Positions 25,504 through 37,500 of a DNA stretch of 64,000 nt are shown here, one piece after another. Position numbers and translations under genes: made by a program. Numbering within the stretch: position 1 is the stretch's first letter; each line of letters starts with the position of its first letter. A model generated the notes under the pieces. The model did not search any database, was not told where the DNA came from, and saw only the letters and a list, made by a program, of their open reading frames with translations. The stretch spans positions 72,765,057 to 72,829,056 of the forward strand of contig CP141135.1 of the NCBI GenBank assembly GCA_035236585.1, read 5' to 3'. The DNA is from Warburgia ugandensis (lineage: Eukaryota > Streptophyta > Magnoliopsida > Canellales > Canellaceae).

Positions 25504-28500
25504 ATGGAAGGTCACGGTGCTGGAGCTGGCCGAGTTATGCTGTTGGCTTTCTGCGTGACCGGAATCTGGTCGTCGTACATCACGCAAGGTGTTCTTCAGG
25601 AAACTGTGTGAGTTTTTGCTCCTTTGTTTTCTTTTGGTCTTTGATTTTATGAATTGTTTTTTTATTCTCCTATTCGATTTAATTACAAAAACAAAGCTGC
25701 AAATTTGGCTGCATTTTATGTGGCCGAGATCCAATCTAATGGTGCCTGTTTACGAGATTTTGTTTTGTTTGGGGCATGAAATGTGAGGTTCTTATGAACG
25801 TGGATATATGCTTTTATTGGAAATTATGAGTTTTAATTTGGTATTTTGAGCTTGATTAAGGAGTGGTGATTAGAGAATGTGAAGTTTTAGTTGAGTTTTG
25901 GGAATTGCAGTTGTATAAATCTAATTTGGAGAAGAAACCTCGTCTTTCAGTTACATGTAGGCATAATTGCAAGAAAAACCTAATTTTTGAATAATTTCTT
26001 TTGATAATTGAGCTTGATTAAGCATTGGAGGTTCAAAATTATGAATTTGGGATTTCATTTTTGGAAATGCAAATTTAGGGAAGAAATCTGTTATTAAATG
26101 TCCGCAATTTGTTGGGAAAACCTAATCATTAAATATTTGGTGAAAGATGCTTTTCATGAATATGTTAGTTATGGATTGGGTGGTAGAGCTAGCTTGTGTT
26201 TTCAGCTCTCTAAGGTTCTTGCATTTTAACTTTTAGCTTTTATTTTCCTTTTCTTTCTTCTTTTTTGAATGTTGTTGATGGTTTTGACTTTACTTTTCTT
26301 TTCCGAAAATGGTGGGAAACTGCAATTCATTTTGGTTAAAATTTCATGGTTTAATTGACAACGAGACCCTGATGTTAAACATGGTTCACCATTGATATTA
26401 TGGAAATAAACGTGGACTTTTATATGCTTTGTTTTAATGGTTGGACTATATCTTCTTTTTTAGTTCCCAAGATGGGGCTAATGAGATGAGAGATGAGATG
26501 GTGAAGAGAAAGATAATATCATCAGGAAGTTGTTTCTATAGGAAGGAGTAGGTTGTAAACAGGTATTGGTTGTGTGACTGGTATAATCTTGTGGTTTTGA
26601 GGACATTTAGCTTTTGCATTATTATGCTGAAACAGCCTCTTGCAAAAATGCAAGGTAAGGCTGCGTACTATAGACCTTTGTGGTCCGCCCCTTCCTTGGA
26701 CCCACATATGTGGGAGCTTCATGCACTGGGCTGCCCTTTTTATTGTTGTGCTGTTAATCCTGTTTAGAGAGATTGTGATGAACTCAATAAGCTCTTTTGA
26801 ATTTGGATAAAGGAATCGAGAAAGATATTTTTGGGAGAGAACTAGAGGCTGAAATTTGCTTGACAAATTGATTTTCCATCTTGTTACTTCTAAGCCACTT
26901 AAGTAACAAATCTCATTGGTCTTTATTAGTTTGTCCCACTTCTAGGATTGTCACTAAAATGGCCTCAACATCTTTTTCAGATCCACCAAGAGATTTGGTC
27001 CAGATGGGAAGCAGTTTGAGCACCTTTCTTTCTTAAATCTTGCACAAAATGTTGTTTGCTTTATCTGGTCATTCATAAGTAAGTTCCTTACTCGTTTCTG
27101 GTTTATGTGTTATTTGTTCTATCATTTATGCTGTCATTTTATTTTCTTCAGTAGGAATCAAGTTTGTGGTAGGAAATTTCCTCAGTTGATGAACTACTGT
27201 TTAAACTTTAGTTACTTTTTTGGATTACTTGACAGTGATAAAGCTTTGGTCTGGAAGAAGAACTGGTGGTGCTCCATTTTGGAGTTACTGGAGTGCCAGT
27301 ATTACAAATACAATTGGTCCAGCAATGGGGATTGAAGCATTAAAGTATATTAGTTATCCAGCCCAGGCATGTTAATGACTTTTCCCATCTTTGTCCATCA
27401 ATTCCTTTGCTTCTATGTGATATCTAAATGCCCTGGTTCTTGATTGTATTCGTGCATCTTGCCACTATTTTTAGCTTTTCAACTACAGGTTTGGTACAGG
27501 TGAAGACTTGAAGATTGGTTTTTGAACTTATTTGATTAGATTTTTCCTTCTTTCTCGGTTATGGTAGCTGCTATGAAACTTGCTGGGAAATCAAGATTCT
27601 AAAATGTATTGAGTTAGCAAAGGAGATAATGAGGCTGCAAAAACCTAATTTGGTTCCTAATCTACTTATCTATGCCTTAATGTTAGTAAGTTTCTATGTG
27701 GAAATACATTCAGGTTCAAAGCAAATGTCCTATGCCTTCATGTTAGTAAGTTTCTATGTGGAAATACATTCAGGATCAAAGCAAATGTTGGACAAGTAGC
27801 TGTTTCTTGCTACAAAATTAATGTCTGGATTGACTACTTAGTTGTTGTTCTAAAATGGAGACCTGGTGCAATTTTCTGGGGAGTAATTACTGGATTGTTG
27901 CAGATTTGCAAGTAGAACATGACTTAAGTTGATAGTTTGTGGTGTCAGATATGAATGTCTGAGTTTCTTCTGTTAGACTATTTACAGGCTGCCAGTATGA
28001 TCTAGGGGCCTAGAAGCGATGAAGAGGCAACCACTGTTTCTTGTTAAGATTTCTCCTGATGGACTGGTGTAGATTGTTCTTAAATTCTGCTTCTGTTTTG
28101 GATTGTTTGAAGTCTATTGACTTTATCTACTCTTGCAGTTTAACTGGCTATCCTTGTTGTGACCATTTGTTTAACAGTTGTTTACTTAAACAATTCAACT
28201 TGCCTAGTAAAAGCCAACTGATAAGAGCAACTATCATGGCTGGCATAGTAGCTTGTCTACTTGTAATTGACCACTCGATTTGTTGGTTTTGCTTCATTGA
28301 AAATCTTGCAGTTCCCTTGGGCTTCGACCTTCATTTGTAGCGCAGCAGTCTAAGTCGTCTGAATTACTGGAGAAAAGACTTTGGCTTTTGATTTGTCTTT
28401 GCCCTTCTGTGGGAAGCATCCTTGGCAAGTGCCATGTAGCCTTGTGTCACAAATTTGAGTTGCCAAGTATGTGGATTTAGAAGCATCTAATAATATACAA

Positions 28501-31500
28501 TGTGTATGCTTGTTTCTTATCAAGTTATATGATCGCTGCTACATTACAATGTGTGTTGTTATCATCTTGTGAGTAATCTATATTTAACAGTCAGGAGATT
28601 GATACTTGATATTTTTGTGGATGTAAACTGAATTATCTTCTTTATAAGATTTCTATTGCATATTGGAAAGCCTTTGCAATACCATGTTGTACTGTAGGTT
28701 CAGCTTGTGTTTTGGTACCCCATGGTGAATATTCTCTGGTTTGTATTTGGTTGCTGAGTATGAATGTTGTTGACATTTTTGTAGTTCTGAATAACAAACT
28801 GTTTGGGAGCTCATGCTAACATAGTTTTCTGTCATTTGTGGTCAGGTACTAGCAAAATCCTCAAAAATGATTCCAGGTGAGCTTTTGATTTGTTTGTACC
28901 AATGGTAGTAAAATGAATACCTTTCTGAGGGAAGGCACTTGATTTTCATTGTGGTTGAAGCTTAAGAGTTAAAAAAATGACGTGTAGATCTGAAATAGGA
29001 AAAATGAAGTGAAGTTCTATTCTTTTCTGCTTAATTAGGACTGAACCTATGGTGAGTGGAGGATGTACACTTTGTTACTAGAATATGTAAAAGCTATTGA
29101 CTGTAGAGGCTAACATTGACTCTAGAAGTGCTGGCTGTCAACTCATGGAAGAAATGAAGTAACAAGGCATAAGAATGCATGAAAAAGACATGTAACAGTT
29201 TCAGGGACAGAAAAGTATGTAGGAGGAAGAATACCAGTTGAGCTCTGAAGAAGAAAGTTTGCATATCTTTTAGTAGCATTCTTGTGCTTTGGGTTTCAGA
29301 GCTGCATAATCTTCATAGCATAACTAGGACAGAGTCAAATGACACCTCAGACTAAGAGTTGACCAATTTTAATGTGTTTAATTGGTAAAGGAATCAGCCG
29401 TACTTTTAAGCATTCAGTTATATATTCCTTTTATATGACAATGTCTGGTTTATTATAAGCAAGACAAGTGAATCCTCATATACGTGAAATTAACAGAAGC
29501 TGTTTCCATTAAGCTGTAGTTTCTGAAATGCTTATAAGAGATCATGTGTTCACTCAACTTAGAAGCCTACATTGTGTAACAAGTCCATCTTTTATTCATT
29601 CATACTTCCCAAAAGTTGTTGTCCTATGACCTTGAGGTCATGGGTTCAAGGCGTGGAGACAGCCTCTTGTAAAAATACAAGGTAAGGCTGCGTACTATAG
29701 GCCCTTGTGGTCCGCCCCTTCCCTGGACCCCGCATAGGGGGGAGCTTCGTGCACCAGGGCTGCCCCTTTTACTTCCCAATAACTTACCAGTTTAGTGTGG
29801 GATCAAACAGTGTGACATGTTGCAGCATATTAAGTGATTCTCCAAATCACATTCTTGTCTATTTTCTAATGTCTATCCTGTTTATCACTTTCTTTACTCC
29901 CAATAAAGATAACAGTAGAATTGAGTCCGGAAGTTTATTGATGTATTATATTATCCGAAAAAACAGTTTACTGCTCTGTTCTGAATCAAAAGGTTTCCTT
30001 ATTGTTGTAAATTGTAGTGACTGACCATGCATTGTCTTCTATGCAGTGATGCTGATTGGAACACTGGTTTATGGCATTAAATATACTTTGCCTGAGTATA
30101 TATGTACTTTTCTGGTTGCGGGTGGTGTATCGATGTTTGCCCTTTCAAAGGTAAATATTACTAACTATTTAAGGTCAACCCAGGTGCAAGGGAAAGTAGG
30201 CATGTGTTCATGTCATGAGGGCGAGAAGTGCGTGGGTAAATAGGCTATTTCAAAAGAATAAGATTTGTATCGCCACATGGAATTTAGGGACATTGACAGG
30301 TAAGATTTTGAAGTTAGTAGATACGATGAAATGTAGGAGAGTCAACATTGTATATATCCAAGAAACCAAGTAGAAATGAGCTAAAATTAGAGAAATCAAT
30401 GGGTACAAGTTCTAGTACATAGGAAAGGATAATTACATAAATGACTTAGGAATAGTGGTGGATAAAGAATTAAAGAATAAAGTTGTAAACGTTGAAAGAA
30501 CCAATGATAGAATTATGATAGGGACAATCATAGGTAAGGGAAGAAATAGGGACATGGACGTTTTGGGCTGATATACTCCAGGAGAAATGGTCCTCAGGCC
30601 AGACAGTTAACTCATCATCATCATCATCAAGACCTTATCCCAATTAGGGGTCGGCCACATGAATCTTATTCCTCCATTCCACTCTATTAAATACCATGGC
30701 TTCATTTAGTCCCAAAGTTTTTAAATCTTTCCTCACCACTTCTATCCACGTTCTTTTGGGCCTTCCCCTTGCCCTTTTAGAACCTTCAACTTGTATTGCC
30801 TCACTCCTTCTAGCAGTGTGCCGTTGTTGGCCTCCTTTGAACATGTCCAAACCATCTAAGTCTAATCTCCCTCATCTTGTTACCTATTGGTGCTATCCCT
30901 AAATTTCTTCTAATATTTTCATTTCTAATTCTATCCTTTCTTGTCTTACCACTCATCCATCTCATCATCCTCATTACGCAACACTCGGCCTATGAGTATG
31001 ATGTTCCTTAAGCTACTTAACACTACGATCCATAGAGCATGGCCGGCCTTATAGCCATCTGTAGAATTTTCCCTTTAGTTTGAGTGGCACCGTGACATCA
31101 CATAAAACCCCCGATGCACAGCTCCATTTGTTCCAACCCGCTTGGATTCTCTGGGTAACCTCCCTCTCAATCTCTCCTCTCATGGATCAATGATCCTAAG
31201 TATGGAAGTGGTCTCTCATGGGGACCTCTTGATTTATCAATCTTATTGGTGCTCCACTCCTACTCTCCTTGCTAAAATTACATTCCATATATTACGTCTT
31301 GGTTAAGCTAATTTTAAATCCTTTCGATTCTACTGCTCTCTCCATAGCTACAGCTTTATGTTGACACCCTCCCTTGTCTCATCAAGTAGGACTATATCGT
31401 CTGCAAATAGCATGCACCAAGGGAATCTCCTCATGCGAGATGTTTTGTTAACTCATCCATAACTAATGTGAAAAGGTATGGACTTAATGCCAGATCCTTG

Positions 31501-34500
31501 GTGCAATCCAAGAGGTGACAGGAAAATCACCGGTCACGCCACTAGTGGTCTTAACATTTATTCTTTGCTCCCTCATACATATCTTTAATTATGTATACAT
31601 ATACCCACTGAGAAACCCCTTTAACACCTAACACCCTCCATATTAACTCTCTGGGACTCTATCATAAGCCTTCTCTAAGTCGATAAAGACCATGTGTAGG
31701 ACTTTTCTCCTCTCCCTATATTTCTCTACTAATTGTCTTAGTAATAAAATAGCTTCCATAGTAGACCTCCCAGGGCATGAAACCAAGCCGATTCTCGATA
31801 CACTTGTTTCATGTGTGTAGCCTCTTCTCAATGACTCTTTCAAAAAGTTTCATGGTGTGGCTCATAAGTTTGATCCTCGATAATTAGTGCGACTCTGAAT
31901 GTCTCCTTTATTCTTATAGATTGGTACAATAGAGCTTTTCCTCCACTCATCGGGCATTTTCTTTGATTTTATAATCTTGTTAAACACCTTGGTCAACCAA
32001 ACTACCCCAATATCTCCCATTTGCTTCCAAACCTCTATTGGTATACCATCGAATGCATGGCCTTTCACGATTTCATCTTTCTCAAGGCCTCTTTTACTTG
32101 ACATTTTAATCCCTACGTTCATATACTATAATATCCGGTGTTATTTAGATTTATAGTATTTTCAATTCCTCTATTCTCGGGGGCCATTGTCATTTAGCAA
32201 TTTTTGGAAGTAGATTTCCCACCTTTGTTTGATCTCGGCGTCTTTGACTAATACCCTTTGATCATCGCTTCTAATGCACCTAACATGCTACAAAAGTCCT
32301 TACTACGTTCTCTTACCTTTAAGTTTAAACACATCTTTCTCACCTTCTCTTGTTCCACAGTCTATTATAGAGCTCATCATATGCTTTAAGTTTAGCCTCA
32401 CTTACTATTCTCTTAGCAACGTTTTAGCATTCTTATATTGTTCATAGTTTTCATTATTTCTAATCTTCTGCCATGCTTTAAAATGCATTCGTTTTTCTTT
32501 AATAGCTTTTTGCATTGTTTCATTCCACCACAATGTTTCCTTTGTTAATAACCTTTTACCTTTAGATACTCTAAGACATCTTTTGCCACTTTCTTAATGG
32601 ACTCGACCATATTAGTCCACATGGTATTTATACATTTCATAATTCCAATTTCCTTCTACCATCAACTTATTTTTGAATGAGGTTATTTTCTCTCCTTTTA
32701 AGTTCCACCACTTAGTTTTTGGATGTGTATTAAGTTCGGTTCTTTTACTCCATCTTTTGATATGAATATCCACAACCATTAACCTATGTTGTGAGGTTAA
32801 ACTCTCACTAGGGTATCACCTTACAATCCTTACATATAGATCGTTCATTATTCCTAAGTAGAAAAAAGTCTATTTGGCTTTTATGAAGTCCACTTTTAAA
32901 GGTTATTAAGTGTTCATCCCTCTTCTTAAGAGTGTATTTGCAATGGATAGGTTATATGACAAAGCAAAATCGAGGATATTCTCCCCATCTCGTTTCGTTC
33001 ACCTATACCATACCCTCCGTGTATTCTATCATATCCTTCCTTATCTTTTCCTACATGGCCATTTTAAGTACGCTCCCCTATAAATATTCCCTCGGTGTTG
33101 GGAATTTCTTGCATGACTCCCTCCATATCTTCCCAAAGCTGTCTCTTAATTATATCTTGTAGCCACTACTTGTGGTGCATATGCACTTATAATATTTATA
33201 ATCTGCTCTCCTAGAATCATTTTTATTATTATTATTCTATCATGATTCTTTTAACGTCCACAACTTTATCCTTTAATTCCTTATCCACTATTATTCCTAC
33301 GCCATTTCTATTATTTTTCCTTTCCTACGTACCATAATTTATACCCATCTATTTCTACAGCTTTAGCCCCTTTCCACTTGGTTTCTTGGATACTGACGAT
33401 GTTGACTCTCCTACGTTTTATCGTGTCTACTAACTCCAAACTCTTACTGTCCAATGTCCCTATATTCCATGTAGCGATGCGAATCTTATGATTTGGAGAT
33501 TCCTATTTACTATCGCCTTTCTCGACCTCCATGGTATGAACCCATGTCCACTTTTCCTTGCACACTGGGTTACGATGCGGCGTGTCGCTTAGAGGGGCGC
33601 TCTGGCAGCCCTTGCCCATTTTCACTACACCGGGATCGATGTGTGTCGCGTGTTACGGGAGAAACGCCACAACAACCCTTGCCTATTTTTCACCGCATCA
33701 GGGATCCGATGCAACGCGTCGCTTATGGGGAAACGCCCTAGCTTGAGCGAATTTCGATTTCGATTCATGTCATGTTGGGGTTGCCATAGTTTTAAAAAGC
33801 TGAAGATGATTTTCATTAAAATCATGAAAATCATTACAATCATTAAAATCATTAAAATCATCTTGACTTCACCCTTGCCTAGGGCTACCTGACGCAAGGG
33901 TGGCCATATTTTTAGAAGCTGAAGATGATTTTCATTTCTCCCTCACAAACTAATATACAAATGTATATTTATTTGTAAGAAAGAAATAATAGAATCATCT
34001 TCAACTTCCCTTGCGGCTACCTGATACAAGGGTTGCCATCTTTTAAGAAGCTGGAGATGATTCTCATTTCTTCCTCACAAACTAATATACAAATGCATAT
34101 TCATTTGTAAGAAAGAAATAATAGAATCATCTTCATTCCACCACCATTTCAGACAATTAACTACCTAAGTTAATTCGGTTACGGGGGAAAGGAGGAGAGA
34201 GGTATGGAGGGAAATTCTGTTAGGAAAGGAGAATAAGAGAGGGGAGGAAAGGGAGAAAAGGGAGGGCCCTTGGAGAAGAGAGGAGGCAGGCAGTGCCTGG
34301 GCAGGGGATTTTCCTTATAGTTATATCCTCTATAGAACATAGTGTTCATCATGGGTTGTAATCCTCATCTTCTTTGAATACAATTATTGAATCGTTCTTA
34401 ATCTCTATTGTCTACTGTCTATCTAGAAGTTTTTTATTGCAGACCTATCAAATTATAATAATAAAACTTGTTATAGGAGAGTAGATCATAAATGTTATAA

Positions 34501-37500
34501 GTGTATATACTTTATAAGTAGGGTTAGAAGATATAATTAAGAGACATTTTTGGGAAGATATGGAGGGAGTCATGCAAGAAATTCCCAACACAGAGGGGAT
34601 ATTTATAGGAGCAGACTTGAATGGCGATGTAGGAAAAGAAAATGAAGGATATGATAGGATAGGATATATTGAGGGTATGGTATCAGAGAACAAAATGAGA
34701 TGGGGGAAGCTATCCTCGATTTTGCTTTGGCATATAACCTGGTCCTTACAAACACATTATTTAAGAAGAGGAATGAACACTCAATAACCTTTAAAAATGG
34801 ACTTCTTAAAAGCTAAATAGACTTTTTTTAACTTAGGAATATTGAAAGATCAATGTGTAAGGATTGTTAGGTGATGCCTGGTGAGAGTTTAACCTCATAA
34901 TATAGGTTAATGGTTATGAACATCTACATTAAAAGATGGAAGAAAGGAAATGAATTTAATGGGGATCCAAAAACTAAGTTACAATGGATACATTTCTCCT
35001 CTTGGTGAAGACTCTAGTATATTTGGAATCCAAGCATTGGTGGAACTTGAAAGGGGAGAAATAACCTCACTCACAAATAAGTTGATGGTAGAAGAAAATT
35101 GGAACAATGAAACAGAAGTAAACACCATATGGATTAATATGGCCAAATCTATTAAGAAAGTGGCAAAGGATGTCCTAGGAGTATTTAAAGGTTAAAGGCA
35201 ATTAGTAAAGGAAACATGATGGTGGAGTGAAATAGTGCAAAAAGTTATTAAAGAAAAACAAGTGTGATTTAAAGCATGGCTAAAGGCTATAAATAATGAA
35301 AAATATGAACAGTATAAGAATGCTAAACAGGTTGCTAAGAGAATAGTAAGTGAGGCTAAACTCAAGGCATATGATGATCTCTAAATAGGATAGGATCAAG
35401 AGAATGTGAAAAAGATGTGTTTCAACTTGTATAAATAAGAGAACAGAAGGGTACCTTAGACCACGTTAAGTGCATTATAAGTGATGATCAAAAGGTAGTA
35501 GCCAAAGATGATGAGATCAAACAAAGGTGAGAAAGTTACTTTCAAAAATTGCTAAATGACAATTGCCCTGAGAATATAGGGATTGAAAGTACTGTAAACC
35601 TAAATAACATTGGACATTATATATGCTACCGTAGGATTAGAATACCTGAAGTGAAAGAGGCCTCGAAAAAGATGAAATTAGGAAAAGCCTGGGGCTCGAT
35701 GACATACCAATAAAGGTTTGGAAGCATGTGAGAGATACTAGAGTAGTTTAGTTGACCAAGTTATTTAAACAAGATTATAAAAAATATAAAAAATGCTAGA
35801 TGAATGGAGGAAGAGCTCTATTGTACCAATTTATAAGAATAAAAGAAACAAATAGAGCTGCACTAATTATCAGGGGCTCAAATTTATGAGCCACACTATG
35901 AAACTTTTTAAAAGAGTGATTGAAAAGGGGCTATGGCACGAGACAAGTGTATTAGAGAACTAGTTTGGTTTCATGCCTGAGAGGTCCACCATGAAAGCTA
36001 TTTTCTTACTAAGACAATTGATAGAAAAATATAAGAAAAGAAGCAAAGACCTTCATATGGTCTTTATTGACTTAGAGAAAGCTTATAATAGTGTCTATAG
36101 AGAGTTAATATGGAAGGTGTTAGGCAAGAAAGGGGTTTCACAGGGGTATATAGACATAATTAAAGATATGTATAAGGGAGCGGTGACAAATGTTAACGAC
36201 ATTAGCGGAGAGACCGGTGATTTTCCTATCACTGTAGGATTGCATTAAGAATCAGCATTGAGCCTATACCTTTTTATGTTGGTTGTAGATGAGTAAACAA
36301 AATATTTGCATGAGAAGATTCCATGGTGCATGCTATTTGCAGTAATATAGTTTTAAGTGATGAAACAAGGGAGGGCGTAAACACAAAGCTAGAGTTATGG
36401 AAAAAGCATGAGAACCTAAAGGATTTAAAATTAGCCGAACTAAGACAGAGTATATGGAATGCAATTTTAGCAAGGAGAGGAGCAGAAGTGGAGCATTGGT
36501 AGAGATTGAAACTAAGAAGTCCTTGTAAAAGACCACTTTCGGTACTTAGGATCGATGATTCATGAGAGTGGAGAAATTGAGAGAGAGGTTATCCAAAGAA
36601 TCCTAGCAAGTTGGAACAAATGTAGATGCGCATCGGGAGTTTTGTGTGATTGGCGAGTGTTGCTCAAACTAAAAGGAAAATTCTATAAAATAGCTATAAG
36701 GGTAGCCATGCTCTATGGATTAGAGTATTGGGCAGGTAAAGAACATCATGTTCATAGGATGAGGATAGCAAAAATGAAGATGTTGAGATGGATGAGTGGC
36801 AAGACATGTAAAGATAGAATTAGGAATGAAAACATTAGAGGAAACTTAGGGGTAGCACCAATAGTTAACAAGATGAGGGGGATTAGACTTCGATGGGCAT
36901 TTGGAGTTTTGTGTGATTGGCGAGTGCTGCTTAAACTAAAAGGAAAATCTGTAAGATGGCTATAAGGGTGATCATGCTCTATGGATTAGAGTATTGAGCA
37001 GGTAAGGAACATCATGTTCACAGGATGAGCATAGCAAAAATGAGGATGTTGAGATGGATGAGTGGCAAGACATGAAAAGATAGAATTAGGAATGAAAACA
37101 TTAGAGGAAACTTAGGGATAGCACCAATAGGTAACAAGATGAGGGAGATTAGACTTTGATGGTTTAGATATGTCCAACGACGACCAAAAACGGCACGGTT
37201 AGAAGGAGTGATACAATGCAAGTAGAAGGTTCTAAAAGGGCAAGGGAAGGCCCAAAAGAATGTGGATAGAAGTGATGAGAAAAGATTTAAAAACTTTTGG
37301 ATTAAATGAAGCCATGGTACTTAATAGAGGGGAATGGAGGAATAAGATTCATGTGGTTGACCCCTAATTGGGATAAGGTCTTGATGATGATGATGATCTT
37401 TTTATTCATTGTTTGATTTTCACGTTAGTTGCAGAAGATTCATTCTTAATTTCAAACTGATCATAATGTAGTTTGGCTTTAAAGAGCTCCAAAGCTGACT

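Larger units (their letters stand above)
30613..34149 (-). mobile_element. RTE-type LINE, apparently full length, with target-site duplication
   Basis: About 3.5 kb, flanked by CAGACAGTTAACT (30600-30612) and CAGACAATTAACT (34150-34162), a 13-base target duplication with one difference. On the minus strand, order from the high-coordinate end: tandem repeats in the 5' region, endonuclease (about 33480-32800), reverse transcriptase ([14 protein letters not shown] around 31643-31843; [10 protein letters not shown] in 31862-32122), C-terminal LRWF-type region, and an ATC/GAT tail at 30613-30629. Coding frames are broken in many places, so it is inactive. It runs antisense to the host transporter gene. 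Confidence 0.9.
30530..34447. mobile_element. Composite insertion inside the plus-strand RTE LINE
   Basis: Everything between the two halves of the interrupted LINE. It consists of the minus-strand RTE LINE at 30613-34149 and flanks of about 80 and 290 bases. With the RTE copy and its target duplication removed, the flanks form a roughly 370-base unidentified sequence with a purine-rich stretch (34184-34300). This suggests two successive events: an unknown insert first, then the RTE LINE into it. Imperfect AATTAT(A/G)AT repeats flank the whole insertion. Confidence 0.55.
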
